Origin: Planctomycetota bacterium
Lineage (GTDB): Bacteria > Planctomycetota > Planctomycetia > Pirellulales > UBA1268
Assembly (NCBI GenBank): GCA_029978905.1
Contig: JAPOIM010000035.1
Location: 1-44,279 of the forward strand
Reading direction: 5' to 3'
DNA length: 44,279 bases
A program made the translations under genes and the position numbers. Every line of letters begins with the position of its first letter. Within the stretch, counting starts at the first letter, position 1. A model generated the notes under the pieces. It worked only from the letters and a program-made list of their open reading frames with translations. It made no database searches and was not told the origin of the DNA. Shown here in pieces: positions 1-9,149 of the stretch.

Positions 1-3000
1 CACAACCAAACCGACCGGCAAGGCGATCTCGTGCTCGAAACAGCCGAGGGAATTCTTAAGGGAGGTGACTCTGGACCGGCGGTTATTCCAGGCAAGGCCG
101 ACGGCAGCCTGCTCATCTCACTGGCATCCCATCGCGACGATCCCGTTATGCCACCCGATGGAAATGATGTGGCGGCAGCAAACCTCACACCCTCTGAGCT
201 CGGTTTGCTGGCCCTGTGGATTGATCAAGGTGCGGCAAGCGGAACCACGGCCTCCACGCTTTCCCCAAAAAGTTGGGCTGCACTACCTCCGGGATTTCAC
301 CCAACGCACGCCGTCACCCTCAGTCCAGATGGGGCATTTGTTGCCTGCTGCCGCGCAAACCAGATTCATCTCTATCACATCCCCACAGGTCAACAAGTTG
401 CGCAACTCAGCGACCCCCTGCTTGCCCAACTCGGGCTCGGTGACGGTGTTGCACATGCAGATGCCATCCAAAGCCTCGTCTTCAATGATCGTGGTGACAT
501 GCTTGCCTCGGGTTCGTTTCGAGAGGTGAAAATCTGGAAAAAACCGCGCGATGTTCACCGCGTGGCACTGCAGCACACCTCTCCACTGACTGCCTGTTGC
601 ATTGATGCAACAGGCAGCACCATCGCAATCGGCGACGATCAAGGGGTGATCCGTCTGATTGATGTCACAACAGGACTCGAGGCTGCACGCCTCAATGGTC
701 ACTCTGCAGCCGTTTCTGAGTTGGCGTTTCACGGATCTAGCGGAATTCTGCTTTCATCGTCAACGGACGGTACCCTCCGTTTCTGGTCGACATCAACGGC
801 ACGCGAACTGGCCAAAATAGAGACCACGCAGCCCGTCTCGAGTGTGTCATGGGTTCCCAAGGATCCCGCCACAGTGGATTCATCAGAATCCGCGGTGGCG
901 ACCGACACGAGCGGTGCGGTGAAACTGGAGAGCCTTCGCGAAAATTGGTGGATCGCCTCCGGCGGTGGTGACAATGACCTGCGTGTGTGGAGCGTTCCCT
1001 CCACTGCGACCGAACCTGATGTTCTTGAAATCAGGCCTGCGGCAGTTTCCAGGGCGGTTCGCTCTGGACGGTGGCTTGCCTTCCTCACAGATACAGGTGA
1101 GGTACAAGTTGTTGATTGGGAAGCACGTAAAGTCATTGGGACATGGACCACCTCTTCTTCGCTGCCAACCGCCCTCGCGCTCAGGGCGTCTCAAGACGCC
1201 TCGACACCCCCGCTTGTCTGGATCTGCTCAGAGCAAGGTATTGTGTCTGGACATGATCCAACGAGTGGCGCCATCGTCACCCAATGGCAAGCGTCGCAGG
1301 TTCCACTTCGATCGCTTGACGTTTCTGCCGACTCCGCCTGGCTTGTCACTGGAGATGCAGAGGGCCGGACCGTTCTCTGGGACCTGTCGCTGCGAGAGGA
1401 ACTGGGCGTACCAGCAACCCCCACAACACCGATCCACGCCGTTTCCAGCACGTCCCGCGACAGGCGGTTCGTGGCTGCTGTGGCTGGTTCCGACCGCCAA
1501 TCTGTGTTGTTGATCGCGCTTGATGCTTCCGCACCGATGCGTGCCTTACCTCGATCCGATACCGCAATCTCAGCTGTTTGCATTTCCCACGACGCAGCCC
1601 GCGTCGCGATTGCAGCCGACGATGGTCGTCTCTGGATTGCCCCGACCGATGGCTCGGCTCCATGGGAAGAGATTGGTGCGCAGCCGGGGCCTCTTCAATC
1701 AGTCTCTTTTGATCACACAGGCACTCGGATCTTTGCTGCCGGCAAAGACGTGCAGGCTTGGAACCTTGAGACAAAGGAGTCGACTCCACTCCCTCCCCCT
1801 GACTCGTCCGTCGTCAAACTCGACGTCGCCCTAGATGGAAACCCATTTGCTATTACCGCACAGGGAAGAATCCGTGTGTGGAATGCTGCTGATGGCAGTC
1901 CGCTTCGGGACATTGGCGGGGGTGGCGAGACTGTTGGCTGGGGGCTGATTGGCGACGGCTCCGTATTGGCTTTGGCGATCAAAGATCAGCCGCTTCGGTT
2001 TTGGAGGCTTGCCGATGGTGGACTCGACCGTGAGTTCCCCAACGCGTTACCGGCACGCAGCATCGCATCGTCGACAGATCGTTCGCAGTTGGTGATCGTG
2101 GGATTCGATGGGCGAGTGAGTTGGCTTGATCCCACGACAGGGCGTGCCGTCGAGACGGAGACGCTTGGTGAGTGCCGTTCGATTGCATTCGGAAGCGATG
2201 GAAGCCTCCGCGGCATCACGGCGGACGGGACCCAGCATCATCTGACACTTCGCTACGTCCGCGATCTCTTCGACGACAATGGGGAAGTGGTCGACGTCCG
2301 TTGTTCACAGGTAGCAGCGACGGCCTACACGGCCGCGTCAGACGGGTCGTTGCGCGGCTTTGCCTTGCCTCAAGGGAATGCCCTTTTTGGCACGAATCAC
2401 GGCGCGGGCATCGTATCCCTCGCTGTCTCCCCAGACGGCCAACGGCTTGCCACTGCCGGGGCAAACAGCACCGTTCGATTTTGGACCTCGAATGGTGGCG
2501 GACAGGGAGTACAGCAGATCACAGGGCTTGCAGAGCCGGTCTCTGAAGTTTGCTTCCAGGGGAGTACTTCCGAAGCGGTCGCCTGCCTCTTCCCTGGCCA
2601 AAACCGCATTGACCTATTTGACGTCCAGGATGGCAAACTGCTCGAGAGGTGGACGCCGGCTGCCGAAGAATGGCGATCGGGGCTCCTTTGCGAAAATAGT
2701 GTTCTGGCTCTATCAGCACACGGGATCAGGCAGTGGACACCAAACTTCGTTCGTCGACTCACGGGGCATTCGCAGCCCATCGCTGCGATCGCAGTCCTAC
2801 CAGACCAGCAGAGACAGATCATTTCTGCATCGCACGATGGGTCTGCTCGAAGATGGAATCTCGACAATGGGCAGCAGATGGCGGCTTACAACCACGGCGG
2901 ACGTGTGACGGGGCTCGCTGTGAGAAGCGATGGGCAACGAATCGCAACATCTTCAGATAATGGCACAGCCCGAATCTGGAACATCAATGGACAGCAGCTG

Positions 3001-4710
3001 GCCCAGATTTCCGGCAGCCTTACCCGCACCGCGGAAGTCCAACGAGCCACGCAGCGGCGGACATCCGCCGAGAACCGCGTCTCGCGAGCAAAACAACTGC
3101 TCGAGGCAGCGGAAAAAGATCTCCCTGAAAAAACAACTGCCGACATGGCGGCATCCGAAACGCTGACAGCCGCCAATGCGAAGGTGAGGGAGCAAGAGGA
3201 CGCGGTGAATGCCGCCCGAAAGATGAAGGATGAGATGGAGGCAGAAGCCCTTCGTATGGCAACTGTCGCCCAAGAAGCGTTCGCCCAGCAAACAGTCGCT
3301 GAATCCGTTCTTGCAGCCGCCAACAGGCAGGTTCAAGCAGCTCAACAGCGAGTCAATCAGATCGCTGCTGTCGCGAACGTGACGCCCGGAAACACACAGC
3401 TCCAGCAGCGACTTGAGCAAACCCAAGCACGGCTGACGCAGCTTCAGTCTGAGGTTCAGTCGCTGACACAGGCTCTTGAAGCCCCTCGGGCGCGAGCCAC
3501 CGAGACGACGACACAAGCGAATGCCGCCGCAGGCAAGGCCACCGAAGCCCAGAAGCCATACAACGACGCGCTCGACGCATTGAAGGCTGCCCAGACCGAA
3601 CAAAACCTGGCCAGTCAACAACAAGCCGTGGCCGCGATCGAACGAAAACGTGCAGCCGAGCTACCAGCTCTTCGGCAACAAGCAGTCACGGAAAGTGAGG
3701 CTCGTGTTGTGGCCGCCCAGTCCGCTTTTGACGCAGCCCGTCAGGCTGCCGATGCGGCAGTGACACCGATCGAATGTGTGCGATTCGCTCCAGATGGATC
3801 TACTTTGCTCACCGGTGGCACCTTCACAGACCTACAAACCTGGGATTCTGACACCGGTTCACCCATCGCGGCATTCAGTGGCCACTCCTTGCCAATTTCT
3901 GACGCCGTTTTCATCAATGACGGAGAACTCCTTTCCATCTCCGCTGACGGCACTGCGAGAATCTGGAACGCTCGGCCCTCGTGGCAACTTGAACATACGA
4001 TCGGGGCATCGACCGACCCCTCCGTGCTCGTCGATCGAGTAACTGCTTTAGACTTCGACGCAGATTCTGGTCGCTTGGCCGCCGGGACTGGAGTGCCTTC
4101 CCGCAGCGGAGACGTTGTGATCATCGACGTGACCAGCGGCAACGTAGCGTCGAGAATCAATGCTGCCCATGAAGACGTGGTCTACTCCGTGATGTTCTCA
4201 CCGGATGGACAAACGTTGGCCTCGGCCGGCGCCGATCGGTATCTCCGCACTCATTCTCTTGCAGATGGCAATCTGTTACGTCGCTTTGAGGGACACACCA
4301 ACCATGTGCTCGGAGTCGCGTGGCAAAACGATGGGAGCGTCCTCGCCTCTGCAGGCGCTGATGCAACAGTCAAGGTTTGGGATGCCGAAACAGGCGACCA
4401 AGCCCGCACAATCACGAACTTCGCAAAACATGTCACGGGGATCGCTTTCATCGGCGACACAACCAACGTGGCTACCAGCTGCGGCGATCGGCGAGTCCAA
4501 ATCCATAACACCTCCAATGGGGGAACGATTCGTACCTTTCCGACGGGCACCTCGTGGCTTCATGCAATCGCCGTCACGCCTGATGGAGCGGTCGTTGCAA
4601 GTGGGGGTGCAGACGGCTCGATCAGCGTGTGGAATGGCACGAACGGCCAACAGATCGCCGTCTTTGCGCTCCCCTCAGCATCGGAACAACCCTCCCGCCC
4701 GGACGGGTAG
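1..4710 (+). CDS. PSCyt1 / WD40 / coiled-coil giant protein, 5' end cut off by window
   Basis: The reading frame is open to base 1, so the true start lies upstream; at least 1569 residues are present. The first ~65 residues match the C-terminal half of a planctomycete cytochrome domain (PSCyt1): a GGDSGPAVIPGKADGSLL segment, then MPPDG and a WIDQGA end. The haem CxxCH would lie upstream and cannot be seen. WD40 repeats follow (many GS.DGT.R.W-like blade ends) to about residue 995, counted from base 31. Residues ~997-1242 are an Ala/Gln/Glu-rich coiled coil without WD signatures, and more WD40 blades run from ~1243 to ~1540. The downstream DUF1501 gene starts 150 bases later, a common pairing in planctomycetes. 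The likely location is extracytoplasmic. The role is unknown; the propellers suggest protein scaffolding (inference). Confidence 0.9.
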   Translation, partial: HNQTDRQGDLVLETAEGILKGGDSGPAVIPGKADGSLLISLASHRDDPVMPPDGNDVAAANLTPSELGLLALWIDQGAASGTTASTLSPKSWAALPPGFHPTHAVTLSPDGAFVACCRANQIHLYHIPTGQQVAQLSDPLLAQLGLGDGVAHADAIQSLVFNDRGDMLASGSFREVKIWKKPRDVHRVALQHTSPLTACCIDATGSTIAIGDDQGVIRLIDVTTGLEAARLNGHSAAVSELAFHGSSGILLSSSTDGTLRFWSTSTARELAKIETTQPVSSVSWVPKDPATVDSSESAVATDTSGAVKLESLRENWWIASGGGDNDLRVWSVPSTATEPDVLEIRPAAVSRAVRSGRWLAFLTDTGEVQVVDWEARKVIGTWTTSSSLPTALALRASQDASTPPLVWICSEQGIVSGHDPTSGAIVTQWQASQVPLRSLDVSADSAWLVTGDAEGRTVLWDLSLREELGVPATPTTPIHAVSSTSRDRRFVAAVAGSDRQSVLLIALDASAPMRALPRSDTAISAVCISHDAARVAIAADDGRLWIAPTDGSAPWEEIGAQPGPLQSVSFDHTGTRIFAAGKDVQAWNLETKESTPLPPPDSSVVKLDVALDGNPFAITAQGRIRVWNAADGSPLRDIGGGGETVGWGLIGDGSVLALAIKDQPLRFWRLADGGLDREFPNALPARSIASSTDRSQLVIVGFDGRVSWLDPTTGRAVETETLGECRSIAFGSDGSLRGITADGTQHHLTLRYVRDLFDDNGEVVDVRCSQVAATAYTAASDGSLRGFALPQGNALFGTNHGAGIVSLAVSPDGQRLATAGANSTVRFWTSNGGGQGVQQITGLAEPVSEVCFQGSTSEAVACLFPGQNRIDLFDVQDGKLLERWTPAAEEWRSGLLCENSVLALSAHGIRQWTPNFVRRLTGHSQPIAAIAVLPDQQRQIISASHDGSARRWNLDNGQQMAAYNHGGRVTGLAVRSDGQRIATSSDNGTARIWNINGQQLAQISGSLTRTAEVQRATQRRTSAENRVSRAKQLLEAAEKDLPEKTTADMAASETLTAANAKVREQEDAVNAARKMKDEMEAEALRMATVAQEAFAQQTVAESVLAAANRQVQAAQQRVNQIAAVANVTPGNTQLQQRLEQTQARLTQLQSEVQSLTQALEAPRARATETTTQANAAAGKATEAQKPYNDALDALKAAQTEQNLASQQQAVAAIERKRAAELPALRQQAVTESEARVVAAQSAFDAARQAADAAVTPIECVRFAPDGSTLLTGGTFTDLQTWDSDTGSPIAAFSGHSLPISDAVFINDGELLSISADGTARIWNARPSWQLEHTIGASTDPSVLVDRVTALDFDADSGRLAAGTGVPSRSGDVVIIDVTSGNVASRINAAHEDVVYSVMFSPDGQTLASAGADRYLRTHSLADGNLLRRFEGHTNHVLGVAWQNDGSVLASAGADATVKVWDAETGDQARTITNFAKHVTGIAFIGDTTNVATSCGDRRVQIHNTSNGGTIRTFPTGTSWLHAIAVTPDGAVVASGGADGSISVWNGTNGQQIAVFALPSASEQPSRPDG

Positions 4711-4760
4711 TACGTGACGGCCGAGTGTTCTGTGTTGTCAAATAATTTTCCAGGCTCTTT

Positions 4761-4788
4761 TTGGCGATTTCAGCCGAAAAGTGATAAA
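4761..4788 (+). promoter_or_regulatory. candidate sigma70-like promoter upstream of the DUF1501 gene
   Basis: TTGGCG (4761-4766) and GATAAA (4783-4788) are separated by 16 bases and lie in the AT-rich part of the 150-base gap before the DUF1501 gene. Each hexamer matches the E. coli consensus at four of six positions. It would give a leader of about 65 bases. Planctomycete promoters are poorly characterised, so this is a weak call made by eye. Confidence 0.3.
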
Positions 4789-4860
4789 GTTTGGTGACTT
4801 TTCATTTGCGATTGTGCGGCCGGATCTACGTGTTGTCTCGAACACTGGAGGAGAGGTCAG

Positions 4861-6165
4861 ATGCTGAGTTTTCACAGCCACAGGCGAAATGGGGACTGCG
4901 ACGGCAACTCTCGCCGTGACTTTCTCAAAGTCGGTGCTCTCGGGCTTGGCGGGCTCACGCTCGCCGACATGCTTCGCGCCAAGGCAAGCGCAGCACAGCA
5001 AGGGCTTCTCACCAATAACAAATCGGTGATCTGGTTGTGGCTGAGCGGTGGCCCAACGCACGTTGAAACCTTCGACCCGAAGATGACGGCCCCAGCTGAG
5101 TACCGCAGCGTCACAGGCGAAGTCGCCACCTCGATTCCGGGGGTCACCCTCGGAGGCAACTTTGAGCGCATGGCGAAAGTTGCCGACAAGATGGCATTCG
5201 TCCGTTCCTTCGCCCACACCAACAGTGGCCACAGTGGGGGCACCCACTATGTAATGACTGGCTATGACAACCGACTAGCTGACAACGGCGCAGTGCCTGA
5301 CAGGCCCGGCATCGGATCGATCGTGTCGCGGGTGCGCGGAACGAATCATCCCCAAACCGGCATGCCAACCTACGTCAGGCTCGGTGGCATCTATGGGGAC
5401 GGCCCATCGTTTTTAGGAACCGCTTTTGGTCCCTTCGACCCATCGGGTGAAGCGCGCCGCAACATGTCCCTCACGGTAGAACAAGCCCGTCTTCAGCGGC
5501 GCCGAGAGATGCTCGCTGGCATCGACTCTGTTCGACGTGATGTTGATCGCAGCGGTGTCATGGAAGGTCTAGATTCCTTTGAGCAGCAGGCCTTTGACCT
5601 TATCCTCAGCCGGTCGCAGCAATCCTTCGACTTGAAGTACGAGGATCCAAGAGTCGTTGACCGATACGGGAAAGGATTGGGCGAGCAGATGCTCCAAGCG
5701 CGACGGCTCTGCGAAGCCGGCTGCGGGTTTGTCACCGTCAACTTTGGCGGCTGGGACATGCACGGGGATATCAAGAACGCAATGAATAACCTCGGCCCGA
5801 AAGTCGACCAAGCCGTCGCTGCACTTGTAGAAGATCTTGATCAACGCGGCATGTCGAACGACGTTCTCCTCGTGATCTCTGGCGAGTTTGGTCGCACTCC
5901 GAAGATCAATGGGAGCGGGGGCCGTGATCATTGGGCCCCGCTCAGCACACTCGCCCTTGCCGGCGGGGGGCTGCGGATGGGACAAGTGGTGGGAGAGTCC
6001 GCGGAGAAGGTTGACGTGCCGAAGACGACCCCTATCACACCTCAGGATCTTCTCGCTACCGTTCTCCAGGTGCTCGACATCGATCCTCGGCTGCAGTATT
6101 CCAACCAAGCTGGCAGGCCAACGTACATGGTCGAGAACGGCCGGGCTATCGAAGACTTGGTCTGA
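4861..6165 (+). CDS. Tat-exported DUF1501 protein
   Basis: This is a 434-residue protein of the DUF1501 family (alkaline phosphatase/sulfatase superfamily), with no established activity. A textbook twin-arginine motif SRRDFLK lies at residues 17-23, followed by a Gly/Leu-rich hydrophobic stretch and an AKASA cleavage region. Family landmarks visible are LWLSGGPTHVETFDPK near the start of the mature domain, GGWDMHGD, GEFGRTPKINGSGGRDHW and LALAGGGLRMGQVVG. The conserved Asp and His residues that would bind metal in this superfamily are present. GGAGGAG at 4847-4853, seven bases before the ATG, supports the start. It follows the PSCyt1/WD40 gene and probably works with it outside the cytoplasm. 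Confidence 0.93.
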   Translation: MLSFHSHRRNGDCDGNSRRDFLKVGALGLGGLTLADMLRAKASAAQQGLLTNNKSVIWLWLSGGPTHVETFDPKMTAPAEYRSVTGEVATSIPGVTLGGNFERMAKVADKMAFVRSFAHTNSGHSGGTHYVMTGYDNRLADNGAVPDRPGIGSIVSRVRGTNHPQTGMPTYVRLGGIYGDGPSFLGTAFGPFDPSGEARRNMSLTVEQARLQRRREMLAGIDSVRRDVDRSGVMEGLDSFEQQAFDLILSRSQQSFDLKYEDPRVVDRYGKGLGEQMLQARRLCEAGCGFVTVNFGGWDMHGDIKNAMNNLGPKVDQAVAALVEDLDQRGMSNDVLLVISGEFGRTPKINGSGGRDHWAPLSTLALAGGGLRMGQVVGESAEKVDVPKTTPITPQDLLATVLQVLDIDPRLQYSNQAGRPTYMVENGRAIEDLV

Positions 6166-6187
6166 CGAGCGTCATCATGACCACCAC

Positions 6188-6220
6188 TTCTCGCGCGACG
6201 GGTGTGATTGCTCGCGAGAA
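6188..6220. repeat. inverted repeat upstream of the malonate genes
   Basis: Arms TTCTCGCG (6188-6195) and CGCGAGAA (6213-6220) are perfectly complementary over 8 bp, with a 17-base spacer. The element sits between the DUF1501 stop and madL, 105 bases before the madL start. It has no T-tract, so a classical terminator is unlikely. A two-half-site operator is possible but unproven. Confidence 0.4.
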
Positions 6221-6324
6221 TCCTTACTCGACAAGATTTCTTATGCGCTCTCAGGTTTCCTCGTGATGCATTTCTAAGCGGGTACACTCGGCGTTCGCCG
6301 CCACCGAGCCGTTTGGAATCGACC

Positions 6325-6684
6325 ATGACGATCTACGGAACCGCCCTGCTCGCCGCCTGCCTGCTGGCAGGCAACTTCCTGGGCCTCCTGCTCGGCCAGG
6401 CGATGGGCATCGATGCCAACGTCGGCGGCGTCGGCATCGCGATGCTCCTGCTGATCGTCGTCACCGATCGGCTCCGTGACCGAGGACTGCTTGCCGCTCC
6501 CACCCAGACCGGCGTGGTGTACTGGAGCTCGGTCTACATTCCGATCGTGGTTGCCATGGCCGCCACGCAAAACGTGCTGGCTGCGGTCAGTGCTGGGACC
6601 GTGGCCCTGTTGGCGGGTGGACTTGCCGTGGCAGCAGGTTTCGTGCTCGTGCCTCTGCTCGCCCGTCTGGGAAATGACGCATGA
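6325..6684 (+). CDS. madL: malonate transporter, MadL subunit
   Basis: A 119-residue, very hydrophobic protein with about four membrane segments. It resembles MadL, the small subunit of the two-component MadLM sodium-coupled malonate importer first described in Malonomonas rubra. Typical features are the MTIYGTALL start, a GNFLGLLLG glycine-rich first helix, and a VGGVGIAMLLLI helix followed by a charged TDRLRD loop. The ATG at 6325 was chosen over upstream in-frame starts because the membrane segment and family similarity begin there. The stop overlaps the madM start by four bases (ATGA at 6681-6684), so the two subunits are probably translationally coupled. It acts in the inner membrane. 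Confidence 0.85.
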   Translation: MTIYGTALLAACLLAGNFLGLLLGQAMGIDANVGGVGIAMLLLIVVTDRLRDRGLLAAPTQTGVVYWSSVYIPIVVAMAATQNVLAAVSAGTVALLAGGLAVAAGFVLVPLLARLGNDA

Positions 6685-7457
6685 CCACCCTCTGGCCCAC
6701 GCTCGAACTGGTGCTCACCAAGCATCCGCTGGTAACGGCTTTCGCCGTGGTGGGGTTCATCATGTGGAGTGCCTCCATCCTCTCCAAACGACTGACGCGC
6801 GGTCGCATGCACGCCTCGGCGATCGCCATCGCGATCGGCCTCCTGCTCGCCTATCTCAGCGGCCTCTCAACCGGCGGCACCAAAGGGGTTGCCGACATCG
6901 AATGGCTCTCGGGCATGGGCCTGCTTGGGGGAGCGATGCTCCGCGACTTTGCGATCGTCGCCACAGCGTTTGGCGTGCGTCTCGACGAGTTCCGCAAAAC
7001 AGGCCTTGCCGGGATGCTGTCGCTGGTGATCGGTGTGCTGCTTTCGTTCTTCGTCGGAGCGACCGTCGCGTATGCGTTTGGCTACCGGGATGCAGTGAGC
7101 ATGACCACCATCGGAGGCGGCGCGGCAACCTACATCGTAGGCCCCGTCACAGGCTCGGCACTTGGCGCCTCCAGTGAGGTGATGGCGCTGAGTGTGGCAG
7201 CCGGCCTCGTGAAATCGATCCTCGTGATGGTGGTCACGCCAGCAGTTGCGCGTTGGATCGGCCTGACCACCCCGCGTGCAGCGCTGATCTTTGGCGGCCT
7301 GATGGGCACCACCAGTGGCGTCGCCGCCGGGCTCGCGGCCACCGACGAAAAACTCGTGCCATACGGCGCGATGACCGCCACCTTCTATACAGGGCTCGGC
7401 TGCCTCCTCGGCCCGTCGCTGGTGTTTTTTACAATCCGCGTGCTGCTGAGCCTCTGA
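6681..7457 (+). CDS. madM: malonate transporter, MadM subunit
   Basis: A 258-residue integral membrane protein, matching the usual MadM length of about 250. It is the larger subunit of the MadLM malonate importer. Multiple hydrophobic segments are visible, with glycine-rich conserved stretches such as TTIGGGAATYIVGPVTGSA and FGGLMGTTSGVAAGLAATD, which recall the re-entrant glycine loops of anion carriers. It overlaps madL by four bases and is followed 30 bases later by the malonyl-CoA synthetase gene, so imported malonate can be activated at once. Sodium coupling is inferred from the family. Confidence 0.87.
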   Translation: MTTLWPTLELVLTKHPLVTAFAVVGFIMWSASILSKRLTRGRMHASAIAIAIGLLLAYLSGLSTGGTKGVADIEWLSGMGLLGGAMLRDFAIVATAFGVRLDEFRKTGLAGMLSLVIGVLLSFFVGATVAYAFGYRDAVSMTTIGGGAATYIVGPVTGSALGASSEVMALSVAAGLVKSILVMVVTPAVARWIGLTTPRAALIFGGLMGTTSGVAAGLAATDEKLVPYGAMTATFYTGLGCLLGPSLVFFTIRVLLSL

Positions 7458-7487
7458 CCTCTTCTATCCCCTGCCGTCCACCACGCC

Positions 7488-8999
7488 ATGCCAGTCCTCC
7501 CTCTCCTCGCTCGGGCTGAGGCCCACGGAACCGCCACCGCCCTTCGCTGCAGCGCAGGCACGTTGTGCTACGACGACCTGCTTGCCGGCGCGCGTTTGGT
7601 TGCCGCCGCCCTGCTCGATGGCGGAACCGACCTGGCGGAAGCTCGCGTGGCGTTTCTCGTGCCACCACGCGAGCAGTACGTGCACACGCAATGGGGTATC
7701 TGGCTTGCGGGGGGCGTGGCGGTGCCGCTGAGTGGTGCTGCCACCGCCAAGGAACTGGCCTATGCCGTTTCCGATTCGCAGGCGGCCATCCTCGTCACCA
7801 CTCGCGACCGGGCGGAATCGGTGCAGCCGATCGTCGCCGCCACGCACGCCCGTCTGCTCGTGCTTGAGGACCTCCCTCACCACGGCGTCACAGCACTTCC
7901 CGAGATCAGCCCGGATCGCCGCGGAATGATGCTCTACACCAGCGGCACCACAAGCACGCCCAAGGGCGTGGTGACCACGCACGGCTGCATCCAGTCGCAG
8001 ATTGAGTCCTTGGTCCATGCCTGGCAGTGGCAGGCTGACGACCGCATCCCGCTCTTTCTCCCGCTCCATCACATCCACGGCATCATCAACGTGCTCGGCT
8101 GCGGCCTCTGGACGGGGGCTGCAATCGAGATGTTTCCCCGCTTCGATGTTCCGACGATCTTCGAACGCGTTGCCGCGGATGCCTACACCCTCTTCATGGC
8201 CGTCCCCACGATCTACGTGAAGATGATCGAGGCGTTGCATGCCATGCCGCCGGAGCAGGCTACGCCTGTTGTGTCAGGCTTTGCCAAGATGCGGCTGATG
8301 GTGTCAGGTTCCGCCGCGCTGCCGGCACGCGTGCACGAAGAGTGGACGGCCCTCACGAGCCAAAAACTCCTTGAGCGGTACGGCATGACGGAGATCGGCA
8401 TGGCGATCTCCAATCCCTACGACGGCGAGCGACGTCCGGGCGCTGTGGGCCAGCCACTGCCAGGCGTGGAGGTGTGCCTCCGCAACGAAGCTCACCAGCC
8501 GATCGACGCCGAAAATGTGGCTGGTGAAATCCATGTGCGGGGGCCCACGGTGTTTCGTGAGTACTGGAATCGCCCCGAGGCCACGCGAGACGCCTTCGTC
8601 GATGGCTGGTTTCGCACCGGCGACATTGCCGTGGTAGAAGACGGCTCGTACCGCATCATGGGGCGGAGCAGCGTCGACATCATTAAGAGCGGTGGATACA
8701 AACTTTCCGCCCTGGAGATCGAAGCCTCCCTCCTCGACCATCCCGCGATCACGCAGTGCGCCGTCGTCGGTTTGCCCGACGACACCTGGGGAGAAACCGT
8801 AGCGGCCGCAGTCGTGTTGGCAGAAGGTGAATCGCTCGACCTCGAGAGCCTCCATGCGTGGTGCCGCGATCGCCTCTCTCCCTACAAGATGCCGCGGACT
8901 CTCTTGGCGGTCGAGGACCTTCCTCGCAACGCAATGGGAAAGGTCACCAAGCCGGCAGTTTCAAGGCTCTTCGCGGGCGATTCCTCAAACGTCGAGTAG
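7488..8999 (+). CDS. matB: malonyl-CoA synthetase (MatB/ACSF3-type acyl-CoA ligase)
   Basis: A 503-residue cytoplasmic adenylate-forming ligase predicted to convert malonate, ATP and CoA to malonyl-CoA, AMP and pyrophosphate. The P-loop-like motif TSGTTSTPKG is at residues 151-160 and the A5 motif YGMTEIGM at 298-305, followed by SNPYDGERRPGAVGQPLPG, which is characteristic of malonyl-CoA synthetases rather than acetyl-CoA or fatty-acid ligases. The GRSSVDIIKSGGYK hinge and catalytic lysine K485 (NAMGKV) are intact. Co-transcription with madLM strongly supports malonate as substrate. No malonyl-CoA decarboxylase gene is present in the window, which is unusual for a catabolic mat operon. No clear Shine-Dalgarno precedes the ATG. 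Confidence 0.87.
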   Translation: MPVLPLLARAEAHGTATALRCSAGTLCYDDLLAGARLVAAALLDGGTDLAEARVAFLVPPREQYVHTQWGIWLAGGVAVPLSGAATAKELAYAVSDSQAAILVTTRDRAESVQPIVAATHARLLVLEDLPHHGVTALPEISPDRRGMMLYTSGTTSTPKGVVTTHGCIQSQIESLVHAWQWQADDRIPLFLPLHHIHGIINVLGCGLWTGAAIEMFPRFDVPTIFERVAADAYTLFMAVPTIYVKMIEALHAMPPEQATPVVSGFAKMRLMVSGSAALPARVHEEWTALTSQKLLERYGMTEIGMAISNPYDGERRPGAVGQPLPGVEVCLRNEAHQPIDAENVAGEIHVRGPTVFREYWNRPEATRDAFVDGWFRTGDIAVVEDGSYRIMGRSSVDIIKSGGYKLSALEIEASLLDHPAITQCAVVGLPDDTWGETVAAAVVLAEGESLDLESLHAWCRDRLSPYKMPRTLLAVEDLPRNAMGKVTKPAVSRLFAGDSSNVE

Positions 9000-9068
9000 G
9001 GCAATTGATTACGTGTATCGCCGGCTCGGAGTCGGCAAACGTCTCGTCGCAGGGCGAGGATACGCCCA

Positions 9069-9085
9069 AACGCTCCTCGAGCGTT
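9069..9085. terminator. hairpin between convergent matB and sulfatase genes
   Basis: AACGCTC (9069-9075) and GAGCGTT (9079-9085) form a perfect 7-bp stem with a three-base loop. It lies 70 bases after matB and 65 bases after the end of the opposing sulfatase gene, the expected place for a shared terminator. No long T-tract follows on either strand, so the call is tentative. Confidence 0.4.
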
Positions 9086-9149
9086 CGCCAACCCCTCGCC
9101 TCGTCATCCGCTTTTGCCACATCATCGCCACTGCTATCTCGAATGCGCT

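Noticed and set aside
3019-3757. Coiled-coil region as a separate SMC-like gene
   Set aside because: It is in frame with the WD40 blades on both sides without stops, and lacks Walker motifs.
4694-4707. GC-rich inverted repeat at the end of the WD40 gene as a terminator
   Set aside because: The stem is only four base pairs, lies inside the coding end and has no T-tract.
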